Shown in pieces: positions 18,161 through 26,572 of a stretch of DNA of 33,825 nt (positions are counted from its first letter, which is position 1; every line of letters begins with the position of its first letter). The position numbers and the translations under genes were made by a program. Under the pieces are notes generated by a model. That model worked only from the letters and a program-made list of their open reading frames with translations. It was not told the origin of the DNA and made no database searches. Source of the stretch: an uncultured Bacteroides sp. (GTDB lineage Bacteria > Bacteroidota > Bacteroidia > Bacteroidales > Bacteroidaceae); assembly GCF_910586915.1 (NCBI RefSeq), contig NZ_CAJULN010000030.1, positions 1 through 33,825 of the forward strand, in the 5' to 3' direction.

Positions 18161-18742
18161 TTAAATAAGATGTTGCTTCGTCAGCTCTTCGGCGGCAGCT
18201 TCCAGTTCGTTGTACCACTCTTCGCCGAATTTACGGATTAAAGGCTCTTTCAGGAACCGATATACCGGGAGGTTCTCTTTTTCCCCCAGCAGCACTGCCG
18301 CCTTGCACACATCCCAACGATGGTAATTCACAGCCTTGTAGGGGCCGTAGTCTCCAATCCGGATGGGATAAAGATGGCACGACACCGGTTTGTAGAAGTC
18401 GGTCTTTCCCTCGCGGTAAGCCTTCTCGATAGCGCAGTAACAGCAACCTTTTTCGTCGTAGCAGGTAAAGACGCAATCTTTGTTGTTTACAATCGAAGTC
18501 ACGAGGTCGCCTTCTTCATCCGTATATACCACTCCCTGCTTGTCTATAATCGCACGGGCTTCCGGCGAGAGTTCGTCCCAGACAACCGGCAATACTTCTT
18601 CCAATTTCTCCACTTCCTCCAATTCCACAGGTGCGCCCGCGTCACCCTCAATGCAACATTCGCCTTTGCAGGCTTCGAGGTTACAAAGGAATTTTTCCCG
18701 AAAGACGTCGAGAGATACTACTACATCATCAATCTGAACCAT
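18161..18742 (-). CDS. Cysteine-rich DUF3109/YkgJ-like metal-binding protein
   Basis: This is a 193-aa soluble protein of unknown function. It has a dense cysteine set: C20, C25, C29, C30 (CNLEACKGECC), then C90, C94, C100, C101, C103 and C122 (CVFTCYDEKGCCYC ... SCHLYP). This arrangement fits the DUF3109 / CxxxxCxxxCC group expected to bind zinc or an Fe-S cluster; the metal is an inference. I place the start at ATG 18740-18742 (MVQIDDVVVSLDVF). An in-frame ATG 19 codons upstream would add A/T-rich leader sequence (FSIFKSQFSIYK) that looks non-coding. It is convergent with gyrB. Confidence 0.85.
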   Translation of the reverse strand: MVQIDDVVVSLDVFREKFLCNLEACKGECCIEGDAGAPVELEEVEKLEEVLPVVWDELSPEARAIIDKQGVVYTDEEGDLVTSIVNNKDCVFTCYDEKGCCYCAIEKAYREGKTDFYKPVSCHLYPIRIGDYGPYKAVNYHRWDVCKAAVLLGEKENLPVYRFLKEPLIRKFGEEWYNELEAAAEELTKQHLI

Positions 18743-18820
18743 TTTGTAAATTGAAAATTGAGATTTAAAAATTGAGAAATAAATGTTCTGATAAAACAAA
18801 TTCTTTTTGAGACTCTACCA

Positions 18821-18862
18821 AAAACGCATATGCGTTTACTATACGAATAGCAAACGCATATG
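18821..18862 (-). terminator. Intrinsic terminator after gpmI
   Basis: On the - strand CATATGCGTTT pairs perfectly with AAACGCATATG (18852-18862 with 18827-18837). The loop region can pair further (GCTAT with ATAGT, one G-T) to leave a TCGT loop. The T-run CGTTTTTGG follows immediately. This gives a roughly 16-bp stem in the right orientation 50 nt after the gpmI stop. Confidence 0.8.
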
Positions 18863-18913
18863 ATTTGGTATGAATAGCATTATCCCTTGCTATCATTTTT
18901 TAATTTTTAATTC

Positions 18914-20428
18914 TCAATTTACCAACACGCTTCCGTCCATTTCAGCCGGAACTTCCAGCCCCATGATTTTGAGGATAGTCGGAGCTACATCGGCCAAACG
19001 GCCGTCTGCTACCTTCGCAGCCTTGTTTTCGGTCACGTAAACACAGGGAACGGGGTTCAGCGAGTGAGCCGTATTCGGGGTGCCGTCCTCATTCAAAGCG
19101 TGGTCGGCGTTGCCGTGGTCGGCAATGATGATGGCTTCGTAATCCTGTGCTTTCGCAGCTTCAATTACCTCTTTCACGCAAGCGTCTACGGCAACCACTG
19201 CTTTCTCGATAGCTTCGTAAATACCCGTATGACCTACCATATCACCGTTGGCGAAGTTCACCACGATGAAATCGTATTTGTTTTCGTTGATGGCAGCCAC
19301 CAGTTTGTCTTTCACTTCGTAAGCACTCATCTCCGGCTTCAAGTCGTAAGTAGCCACTTTCGGAGAAGGAACGAGGATGCGTTCTTCTTTGTCAAACGGG
19401 GTTTCGCGTCCGCCGTTGAAGAAGAATGTCACGTGAGCATACTTTTCAGTCTCGGCGATGTGAAGCTGGTTCTTGCCGTTGGCAGAAAGATACTCGCCCA
19501 AAGTGTTGGCAACGTTTTCCTTGTCGAACAGGATGTGTACGCCCTTGAAAGAAGCATCGTACGGAGTCATGCAGTAATATTGCAGCCCCGGAATGGTATG
19601 CATACCTGCTTCCGGCATATCCTGTTGCGTCAATACAACGGTCAGTTCTTTTGCACGGTCGTTGCGGTAGTTGAAGAAGATAACGACATCGCCTTCCTTG
19701 ATTGTACCGTCAACGTTCGCATTGACAATCGGCTTGATAAATTCGTCCGTCACGCCTTCGTCGTACGACTCCTGCATAGCCTGCACCATGTCGGCAGTTT
19801 TCTTTCCCTCGCCGTTCACCAACAGGTCGTATGCTTCTTTCACACGTTCCCAACGCTTGTCGCGGTCCATAGCATAATAGCGTCCGATGATGGAAGCAAT
19901 CTTTCCTGCCGATTTCGCGCAGTGTGCAGAAAGCTCTTCGATAAAGCCTTTACCGCTCTTGGGGTCGGTATCGCGGCCGTCCATGAAGCAGTGGATGAAT
20001 GTATTCTCGATATTGTATTCTTTGGCGATGTCGCAAAGTTTGAAGAGATGGACGAGTGAACTGTGCACACCACCGTTGGAAGTAAGTCCCATGAAGTGAA
20101 CGTTCTTTCCGTTCTCTTTGGCATAAGAGAAAGCCGCAACGATTTCAGGATTCTTCAGGATGCTGTTGTCGGCACAGGCACGGTTGATTTTCACCAAGTC
20201 CTGATAAACCACGCGTCCGGCACCGATATTGAGGTGGCCTACTTCCGAGTTTCCCATCTGTCCGTCGGGCAAACCTACGTTTTCACCGCTTGCCTGGAGC
20301 TGAGAGTGAGGATAAGTGTTCATCAGATAATCCCAGTAAGGCGTGGGAGTGTTGAAGATTACGTCATCTTTCTTTTGGTCGCCTAATCCCCAACCGTCGA
20401 GGATCATTAAAAGAGCTTTCTTACTCAT
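18914..20428 (-). CDS. gpmI: 2,3-bisphosphoglycerate-independent phosphoglycerate mutase
   Basis: GpmI interconverts 3- and 2-phosphoglycerate in glycolysis using two Mn/Zn ions and a phosphoserine intermediate. The 504-aa protein is of standard length. It starts LLMILDGWGLG, with metal-binding D11, and carries GQMGNSEVGH with catalytic Ser61. The phosphatase-fold metal motifs VNFANGDMVGHTG and IIADHGNADHALNEDG are present near the C-terminus. It has its own promoter and terminator and is divergent from the downstream-numbered thioredoxin-fold gene. Confidence 0.96.
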   Translation of the reverse strand: MSKKALLMILDGWGLGDQKKDDVIFNTPTPYWDYLMNTYPHSQLQASGENVGLPDGQMGNSEVGHLNIGAGRVVYQDLVKINRACADNSILKNPEIVAAFSYAKENGKNVHFMGLTSNGGVHSSLVHLFKLCDIAKEYNIENTFIHCFMDGRDTDPKSGKGFIEELSAHCAKSAGKIASIIGRYYAMDRDKRWERVKEAYDLLVNGEGKKTADMVQAMQESYDEGVTDEFIKPIVNANVDGTIKEGDVVIFFNYRNDRAKELTVVLTQQDMPEAGMHTIPGLQYYCMTPYDASFKGVHILFDKENVANTLGEYLSANGKNQLHIAETEKYAHVTFFFNGGRETPFDKEERILVPSPKVATYDLKPEMSAYEVKDKLVAAINENKYDFIVVNFANGDMVGHTGIYEAIEKAVVAVDACVKEVIEAAKAQDYEAIIIADHGNADHALNEDGTPNTAHSLNPVPCVYVTENKAAKVADGRLADVAPTILKIMGLEVPAEMDGSVLVN

Positions 20429-20469
20429 ACTATTTCAAATATTTAAATTATCACTCTGATTTTCGGGCG

Positions 20470-20477
20470 CAAAGGTA
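20470..20477 (-). promoter_or_regulatory. -7 box for gpmI
   Basis: Reading the - strand, TACCTTTG matches the Bacteroides -7 consensus. A degenerate -33 (TTCG instead of TTTG) lies roughly 20 nt upstream. It is 42 nt before the gpmI ATG. Confidence 0.65.
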
Positions 20478-20554
20478 CAAAAAAGATGGTTATCCGAACG
20501 TTTAATCTATGTTAAGTTACAGTGCCAAAGCATACAAGCCCGTGAATAATTTAC

Positions 20555-20562
20555 TTTCTTTG
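20555..20562 (+). promoter_or_regulatory. Possible -7 box for the thioredoxin-fold gene
   Basis: TTTCTTTG differs from TAnnTTTG at one position and lies 45 nt before the ATG at 20607. No clear -33 box is seen. Confidence 0.35.
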
Positions 20563-20606
20563 CGCAGTAAGCCATAAAAAAACGTTTATCTTAAAACCAA
20601 CTTATT

Positions 20607-23042
20607 ATGAGAACAACCCTGCTCTGCCTGCTGCTCATGCTATCGAGCCTGCTCGGCGCACAAACCATTGACCATCCACCCTTTAAGGCCCGTTCGGGAA
20701 GCATCCGCAACATTACTCGCATCGAGCGCACCGCCGAGAATACGCGTGTCCACATACACGCCATCTTCCGCCCCCACTGGTGGATTATGGAAGAAGGAGA
20801 CAACTGCCTCGAAGACGCCGCCACCGGCAAAAGATACCGACAGACAGGTATCGAAGGAATCGAACTGAACACCAAAGTATTCATGCCCGCTTCCGGCGAA
20901 AAGGACTTTGTGCTCCTCTTCGAGCCGCTGCCCCGGGAGACACAGACCATCCACTTCCTCAGCCCGACCGATTCGGAAGGAAACATCTACGACATCTCGT
21001 TGGTGCCGCAGAAGCGAAAGAACTCTCTCCCACTCGCTGCCGTGCGTGGCAACTGGTTCGACACCGACGGTTCGGGACGGTGGGCTTTTGGTATCTACGA
21101 CTCCATCACGCTGATGAACAACCGGATATATACCAACGAAAGCATTCGCCGAAAAGGGAAACACATCGAAATGACCGTAAAAGACAAGCAGAACGGCACA
21201 CGCTGCACACTGCTGCTCACCCCACAAAAGAACGGCAACTGCACGATAAGCACCGATAAGGGCACCGCATCGTCATACACCCGCACCGGAAACGCCGCCG
21301 ACACCATCGAGCCGGACAACGGTTTCCAACGCTTCTTCCGCCCGGACACCGCCTGTCTGCAAGGTTACATCGACGGATACGACCCCCGCATAGGCTTTGA
21401 AACAGGAATGATTTACCTGTCCGACGAAATCACCGGAAAGGATTATCCCACCGTGGTGCAGATAGACAAAGACGGAAGTTTCTCCTGCAAATTCCTTCTC
21501 CAGCATCCGATGGAGCAGTCGCTAACGCTCAACCACAACCATATTCCGTTCTACATCGAACCCGGACAGACGCTTACCATATATATCGACTGGGAAGCTG
21601 TGATGGCGCGAAGCCGTGCACGCGACTATTACCTCCCCATCCGAAACACCACATACATGGGGCCGTCGGCTTCCCTCTCATACATTTTAGCTGATGCAAA
21701 CCAGGTAATCAGCTACCGCTACGAGGACTTATCGCGCTCGCAAAAGACGCTTACACCCAACCAGTATAAGGAGCATATGCGCCCCTTCATCGCACACTGG
21801 CAGCAGAAAGCCGACTCGCTGTGCCAACGCTACCGGCCTTCGCAAAAAGCGGTCTGCCTGATTAAGAACAAAGCAAAACTGCAAGCAGGAAGCGCCTTCT
21901 TCGACTTTGAAATGAGCAGGGACTATTACGCCCGCCGGGACACAGCCAACCAAGCTCTGCAAGTAAAATCGGACGATTCATACTACGACTTCCTGAAAGA
22001 GATGCCGCTCAACGACAGCATCGTCCTTGCCGACAAACAGGCGGATATCTTTATCAACCGCTTTGAATTTATGGAGCCGCTCCGGCAAGCCTATCCGACA
22101 TTCGAGGCCAAAACGTTGTTATACACCTATCCTGAAAAACCGCTTCTCTCATTTCTGAAAGAGAAAGGTGTCGCCTTGAACGCAGCCCAGGAAGCCATCC
22201 GACAAAAACACGAAGTGCTTGCCGGACAATCGGTCTATATCGCCCGTGCGGAACTTATGGAGGAGCATGAGAAAATGGCTTCTCTTTACAAGCAAGAAGA
22301 AAAATTGATAAAAGAATATGTCGACTTATGCAAAAAAGAAGTATCGCAGGAAAACATAGCTAAGCAGCAACTAATAGAAGCGAAGAAGGACAGCATCGTC
22401 TCCCAGTTGTGCTTCCCCTCCAACCCGTTGTTGTGGCAAATAGCCTATGTACGCGGTCTCTCGCATCAATTGTCCGAAATAAAGGACAAAGCAGTTGCCC
22501 GCCGCTATATGGACGGTCTCAAACAGAAACTTACCGAACCGTTCCTTGCGGCAAAGGCCGAACGGATGTTTGAACAGGCTTTCCCCTCGGATGCTTCTTC
22601 ATCCTACCAACTACCGGAGGGCAAGGCTACCGACATCTTCCGCAACATCATCAAGCGCCACACCGGCAAAGTGCTGTTCGTAGACTTCTGGGCTACCACC
22701 TGCGGTCCTTGCCGTTCCGGAATAGAAGCTACAGCAGAACTGCGCAAGAAGTACAAAAATCATCCGGAATTTGAGTTTATCTTCATCACGGGCGAAAAAG
22801 AATCTCCGGAAAACGACTACAAGCAATACGTAGAAAAGCATCTGAAAGGCGAAGCAAGCTACTATGTGAGCGGAACGGAATACAACTATCTGCGCCAGCT
22901 CTTCCAGTTCAACGGTATTCCTCACTACGAGCTGGTGGAGAAAGACGGCAGCATTTCCAAAGAAAAACTGAGCGGTTGCAACATCGAGCAGTATTTGGAG
23001 AAACGATTCGGAAGTACGGAAACTCAGAATGACAGCAAGTGA
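20607..23042 (+). CDS. Large secreted TlpA-like thioredoxin-fold protein
   Basis: This is an 811-aa exported protein with a C-terminal thioredoxin/TlpA domain, probably acting as a periplasmic thiol-disulfide reductant or isomerase. It begins with a signal peptide (MRTTLLCLLLMLSSLLGAQT). The C-terminal domain starts near residue 685 (GKVLFVDFWATTCGPC), with the active-site C699-G-P-C702, and later has a cis-Pro-like FNGIPHYELV. The ~680 residues before it are far more than the ~200 of common DUF4369-TlpA proteins. They include a beta-rich region with a DUF4369-like stretch (about residues 255-340, TVVQIDKDGSFSCKF ... IEPGQTLTIYIDWE) and a mostly helical segment (about 400-660). Specific substrates are unknown. 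Confidence 0.8.
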   Translation: MRTTLLCLLLMLSSLLGAQTIDHPPFKARSGSIRNITRIERTAENTRVHIHAIFRPHWWIMEEGDNCLEDAATGKRYRQTGIEGIELNTKVFMPASGEKDFVLLFEPLPRETQTIHFLSPTDSEGNIYDISLVPQKRKNSLPLAAVRGNWFDTDGSGRWAFGIYDSITLMNNRIYTNESIRRKGKHIEMTVKDKQNGTRCTLLLTPQKNGNCTISTDKGTASSYTRTGNAADTIEPDNGFQRFFRPDTACLQGYIDGYDPRIGFETGMIYLSDEITGKDYPTVVQIDKDGSFSCKFLLQHPMEQSLTLNHNHIPFYIEPGQTLTIYIDWEAVMARSRARDYYLPIRNTTYMGPSASLSYILADANQVISYRYEDLSRSQKTLTPNQYKEHMRPFIAHWQQKADSLCQRYRPSQKAVCLIKNKAKLQAGSAFFDFEMSRDYYARRDTANQALQVKSDDSYYDFLKEMPLNDSIVLADKQADIFINRFEFMEPLRQAYPTFEAKTLLYTYPEKPLLSFLKEKGVALNAAQEAIRQKHEVLAGQSVYIARAELMEEHEKMASLYKQEEKLIKEYVDLCKKEVSQENIAKQQLIEAKKDSIVSQLCFPSNPLLWQIAYVRGLSHQLSEIKDKAVARRYMDGLKQKLTEPFLAAKAERMFEQAFPSDASSSYQLPEGKATDIFRNIIKRHTGKVLFVDFWATTCGPCRSGIEATAELRKKYKNHPEFEFIFITGEKESPENDYKQYVEKHLKGEASYYVSGTEYNYLRQLFQFNGIPHYELVEKDGSISKEKLSGCNIEQYLEKRFGSTETQNDSK

Positions 23043-23090
23043 TGTGAGTTGCCATACCGACTAAGCATCTCATGCGTCGTAACGAATAAA

Positions 23091-23147
23091 TCCCGGCAGG
23101 AATAAGACTGGTTAAACACACAAATCACAGTCTTATCCCTGCCGGGA
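23091..23147. terminator. Long hairpin between convergent genes, probable bidirectional terminator
   Basis: TCCCGGCAGGAATAAGACTG (23091-23110) pairs with its complement at 23128-23147 with one mismatch that is a wobble in RNA. The loop is 17 nt. T-rich sequence follows on the - strand (TTTATTCGTT) and weaker TTG-TT on the + strand. It closes both the thioredoxin-fold gene and the fimbrial operon. Confidence 0.7.
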
Positions 23148-23173
23148 TTGTTAAGATATAGTAGATAACTACA

Positions 23174-24778
23174 TCAATTATTCATGACATCGCGCACACA
23201 TCTCACATGATAACTGGTAGCCTGAGGATTGATAGTACCTCGATTTGGGAAAAAGAGGAAGAAACGTTTCTCTGATGCATCCGTTTTATTAAAATGCTCC
23301 AGTGTACAGGAGAAATATGCATTTGTATTGTCTGCTCCTACCAAAAGTCCTTCACGACGCATCATAACAAGCTCTTTTTGATTGGGAACTCTCCAAGTAC
23401 CACGGTCACTACCACCCGCCTCTTGGGAATACCTGCCACAGATGTAATTATTATCGCAAGCCGTCTTCCAACGGGAAGCGTTATACCCGCTTAACGCACC
23501 GTCTGCGTTCAATGTCAAGCCTGATGCCGAGTTGATACCGGTGGTATTGGTAGAGTTACATCTTGCATTAGCCACTTCAAACTGATAAGCCGGCTGGTTG
23601 TCAGAAGATTGCACATCGTGGGCAAGTAAATGGTTGGATTGCGGCGCCCGCTTACAACCATCCTCATAATACGCTAACGTAAACTTAAGATTTTCGTATT
23701 TATATGCCGGCGTCACAGGGTCTTCCGCAATGACACGCCCCATATTGACACCCAAGTTACGCACGCAGCGTACCTGCCAGGCTCCCATATCCCAATTTCC
23801 TTGCAGCCAGTCGGATGTAGAAGTACCTTCTTCCGCCCATACCACTTTCTTATCGCTCGAAGCAAAATGATATCTTGTATTATTATCCGGAGAGGTATTA
23901 TCTCCATTAAACCCGTATACAGGTGTCTCGTCAAAGTTCATAAGACGCTGCGACTGTGGGATAACGGCACGCCCCAAGATGATACGGGCATACTTTCCGG
24001 TGGTAGGTACATACCATTTCATCTCGTTAGCATCGATTAGTCCATTACCGTTTTCATCACGATTTCTTGACATACAGGCGGTTATAACCTCGTAGTTTGC
24101 TCCGCTGGGGAACGGGTTGTAATCGGTGCGTGTGCCTCCTGGATTATACAAAGTTTCCGATATACTGGCAGGCATGAACACAGGCGCGGTTTTTGTCCCC
24201 GCAACTTCTCGCAACTGGGCTGTATTAATAGCATCGCGTGAAAATGGGGCGTAACAGGTCTTATTTGTTCCATTGATACGCACAGTCTTAGTTTCGGCTA
24301 CCGAAGACCATCCGCGATTATTTGTAGAAGATGTATTGTTAATACTTCCCTCTGTAAGATAATACCAGACATTATAACGTCCATTGTCCGCATTGGCGGT
24401 ACCCAAATCATTCCATGCCGTCTGCGACCAGGCAAGGTTCAAGCCGAAGGTCTCACTTTCGCGTTCCATACCAAGAGCAGTCTCATTGGGGGTGGGACTG
24501 TCTGCCGAATAGTATGTAAGGATGGAGTTCTGCGATATCATATATTTTGAGTTCAGGTAGACGCTTTCGCGGTCTGTTGATATCTGGCGGTTGTTGCAGG
24601 CAATCCATGCGATGCGGGGTGCCTGGTTGACGTATGCGCGCCAACCTCCCTCAACCTGTCCGCCACGGGTCGGATCTTCCTTATAGGTAGAGTTACCATT
24701 TTCATCTTTGTGGTAGACATATTCGTTGACAAATACCGTATACCATAGTCCTTCTTCAGAGGTTTCATCATACGTCAC
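23174..24778 (-). CDS. C-terminal half of the DUF4906-type fimbrial tip protein (separated by a stop codon)
   Basis: This is a 534-residue open frame beginning at a GTG that is probably just an internal valine codon of the larger gene. It has no signal peptide. The first ~130 residues (WYTVFVNEYVYH, WRAYVNQAPRIAWIA, YMISQNSILTYYS) resemble the second part of DUF4906 proteins. Two related C-terminal units follow. One has MKWYVPTTGKYARII and ends AWQVRCVRNLG. The other has GTWRVPNQKELVMMRREG and ends SYHVRCVRDV. The paired W-x-VP and RCVR motifs suggest a duplicated DUF1566/FISUMP-like module, possibly a binding domain. On its own this part would stay in the cytoplasm. Confidence 0.7.
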   Translation of the reverse strand: MTYDETSEEGLWYTVFVNEYVYHKDENGNSTYKEDPTRGGQVEGGWRAYVNQAPRIAWIACNNRQISTDRESVYLNSKYMISQNSILTYYSADSPTPNETALGMERESETFGLNLAWSQTAWNDLGTANADNGRYNVWYYLTEGSINNTSSTNNRGWSSVAETKTVRINGTNKTCYAPFSRDAINTAQLREVAGTKTAPVFMPASISETLYNPGGTRTDYNPFPSGANYEVITACMSRNRDENGNGLIDANEMKWYVPTTGKYARIILGRAVIPQSQRLMNFDETPVYGFNGDNTSPDNNTRYHFASSDKKVVWAEEGTSTSDWLQGNWDMGAWQVRCVRNLGVNMGRVIAEDPVTPAYKYENLKFTLAYYEDGCKRAPQSNHLLAHDVQSSDNQPAYQFEVANARCNSTNTTGINSASGLTLNADGALSGYNASRWKTACDNNYICGRYSQEAGGSDRGTWRVPNQKELVMMRREGLLVGADNTNAYFSCTLEHFNKTDASEKRFFLFFPNRGTINPQATSYHVRCVRDVMNN

Positions 24779-24829
24779 TTCGTTTCCATTGTTTGGGTTT
24801 AAACCGTGATATTGAGCCGGATTTGCCAG

Positions 24830-24832
24830 TTA
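24830..24832 (-). other. In-frame TAA stop splitting the fimbrial tip gene
   Basis: On the - strand the codons run CTG GAA TAA CTG GCA AAT CC, with sense codons in frame on both sides. It is the only stop between codon 1 at 26548 and the end at 23174. A single base change would restore a full-length frame. Confidence 0.85.
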
Positions 24833-26548
24833 TTCCAGCGTCCAGGCTTCTTCGCCATCGCCATCGTTGTAGCGGCGAAGCACATCTGCGGCAGTTGTCG
24901 GTTTGAAACGAATCCAGTTATAGAACTGGTTGTCCTCCAAACTTACTCCTGCGTGTGTGCCGCCCGGACGGTAGTCAGCAGCATAGTAAGAGTAGCTTAC
25001 GTTGTTGTAGGGAGCTTCAATCATCCATTGCAGGTTGTTCCGTTCGCTGTAGCTCAGTTGGATGTTGAATGTAGAGTAGTGTGCGTCAAGTTCAACGCGT
25101 CCCGTGTTCTGCACGTCGGTGACATCGCCTTCGGCGCCAGGTTGGTTTTCGCCGTCGTTGAACGCTTCTACGATGATGCTATTAAGCCCTTCCACAGTAA
25201 CGTTATAGGTATATTTCATGTTACGGCGGCAGTTGAAGTCGCGCGCTTTATCCGCATTGGTTGCCCCCTCTATATAGCCGAGGTGTACGGTATAGTTGGC
25301 ATATCCTTCGCGACGCGTTGCATTGGGGGTGGCGGGGTCGACAGGTTTTTCCGTTCCTATCTGACCGTTCGGATTCACCCAATAGGTTACTTTGAACCTG
25401 AATGTGACATAGGTTGCGTAGTTCTTTGTATCCACTTCACCGTCGGCATCACTTGCGCTCAGGCTCTTGTAAATAGAAGTGTTGGTTCCATCGGCGTCGG
25501 CTTTCCATTCACGTTCGCGGTCGGCATAAGGAGAAAAAGAAGCAGGATTGATACCGATGTAATCACCACCGCCCAAGTCTTGGTAGCCGATGGCGGTCTG
25601 TTTGTTTTCAAACTGGTAGAAGTCGAAGGAGTGTTGGTTGGCAGTGCCGGCAACGAAGTCGTAGGAAAGGTTGGATTCACCGTGGTTCGTCTCATACCCT
25701 ACCCTGTCGCCGAAATATTCAGAGACGTCGGCAGCATTTTCGTTTCTTTCCTGCAAATAGGCAATGATGGGATTGTTGTACACCTTCCAACTGACAGGCT
25801 CTATCAGGATATTCGGTACGGCGGAGATATTGAATTTTACATAAGAAATCATGCGGCGCAGGTGGATATATCCCGGCAGGGTGGTGGTGTTAGCGGCGAT
25901 GTAGACTGCATCAGGATTGCCTTCATCGTCGTACCATGCAGAAGGATGATTGTCTACAGCATTGCTGTTGTGGTATGAACCGCTCATGGCAAGGTTGTTG
26001 CTTCCGGAGAAGTCGATGTTTGAGGGGTCAGTAAGCATGAAAGAGATGCTTTTATACTTCTCCCAAGTGTCGGCGTTGGCAAGTAACGTTTGCAGAGAGC
26101 CTCCCCGGGTGTCGGGCAGTCCGGCTTCCGCTTTCAACTCGGCGTTGTCGGTAATACCGTAGTTGTCTGCCGCGTTGGCAACGGCGACGATGTAGCTCTT
26201 TCCCGATTTGGTTTCTATCTTCGGCAGAAGGGCAGCAGCATGATTGCCAGGGGCAGTCAGTTCGTCACGTTGGAACAGCCGGTTGTATGTACACTTTCCG
26301 GTGGCAACGTTGTATATTCCCACCCATAGCGTGTTCACTCTGTCGGCGTTTTCGTCCGTCATGGGTGCACGCGACATTCCTTTCATTTCATTCAGGTCGA
26401 CCGAAAGCGTCAGCAGGGTGGGCACGCCCTCTACGCCATCTGCCTGTGAAGAGCAGATTTCATCATCCTGGCAGGCGGCAAGTGCGCCAACAGCCAGCGT
26501 GAACAGCAGGATGACCGTTTTCTTAGATAGATGTATCAGTTGTTTCAT
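24830..26548 (-). CDS. N-terminal half of fimbrillin/DUF4906-type lipoprotein
   Basis: This is a 572-residue exported lipoprotein fragment. The signal peptide MKQLIHLSKKTVILLFTLAV runs to the lipobox ALAAC with Cys26. A possible trypsin-like maturation site R60-A61 (MSRAPMTDE) follows. The FimA-like adhesin part includes RVNTLWVGIYNVATGKCTYN and HLRRMISYVKFNISAVPN. The region from about residue 435 (MKYTYNVTVEGLNSIIVEA ... TGRVELDAHYSTFNIQLSY) resembles the DUF4906 region of Bacteroides fimbrial tip proteins. It follows the preceding fimbrillin gene by 24 nt and is the last operon member. As encoded it ends at a TAA after WTLE, in mid-domain. Confidence 0.75.
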   Translation of the reverse strand: MKQLIHLSKKTVILLFTLAVGALAACQDDEICSSQADGVEGVPTLLTLSVDLNEMKGMSRAPMTDENADRVNTLWVGIYNVATGKCTYNRLFQRDELTAPGNHAAALLPKIETKSGKSYIVAVANAADNYGITDNAELKAEAGLPDTRGGSLQTLLANADTWEKYKSISFMLTDPSNIDFSGSNNLAMSGSYHNSNAVDNHPSAWYDDEGNPDAVYIAANTTTLPGYIHLRRMISYVKFNISAVPNILIEPVSWKVYNNPIIAYLQERNENAADVSEYFGDRVGYETNHGESNLSYDFVAGTANQHSFDFYQFENKQTAIGYQDLGGGDYIGINPASFSPYADREREWKADADGTNTSIYKSLSASDADGEVDTKNYATYVTFRFKVTYWVNPNGQIGTEKPVDPATPNATRREGYANYTVHLGYIEGATNADKARDFNCRRNMKYTYNVTVEGLNSIIVEAFNDGENQPGAEGDVTDVQNTGRVELDAHYSTFNIQLSYSERNNLQWMIEAPYNNVSYSYYAADYRPGGTHAGVSLEDNQFYNWIRFKPTTAADVLRRYNDGDGEEAWTLE

Positions 26549-26572
26549 TGTCCGTTCTAAAATAGTAGATTA

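Larger units (their letters stand above)
23174..26548 (-). pseudogene. Fimbrillin/DUF4906-type tip protein gene interrupted by an in-frame stop
   Basis: The two open frames at 24830-26548 and 23174-24778 are in the same frame and are separated only by TAA (24830-24832) and 17 sense codons. Read through, they form one 1124-codon gene with the stop as codon 573. The protein sequence flows across it (WTLE, stop, LANPAQYHGLNPNNGNEVTYDE). The downstream half has no signal peptide of its own. I therefore read this as one large tip or adhesin gene broken by a nonsense change, or carrying a sequencing error. Natural readthrough is possible but unsupported. Confidence 0.75.

Noticed and set aside
18822..18837. 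16-bp palindrome AAACGCATATGCGTTT as a regulator operator
   Set aside because: It is better explained as one arm region of the gpmI terminator, which has a longer stem and a T-run on the - strand.
18873..18905. ATAGCA/TGCTAT hairpin followed by T-runs on the + strand
   Set aside because: It has only a 6-bp A/T-rich stem, and no + strand gene ends there, so termination there has no clear purpose.
24806..25978. 390-codon + strand open frame opposite the tip gene
   Set aside because: The valine- and arginine-rich translation has no domain, and the opposite strand encodes a clear lipoprotein fimbrillin.
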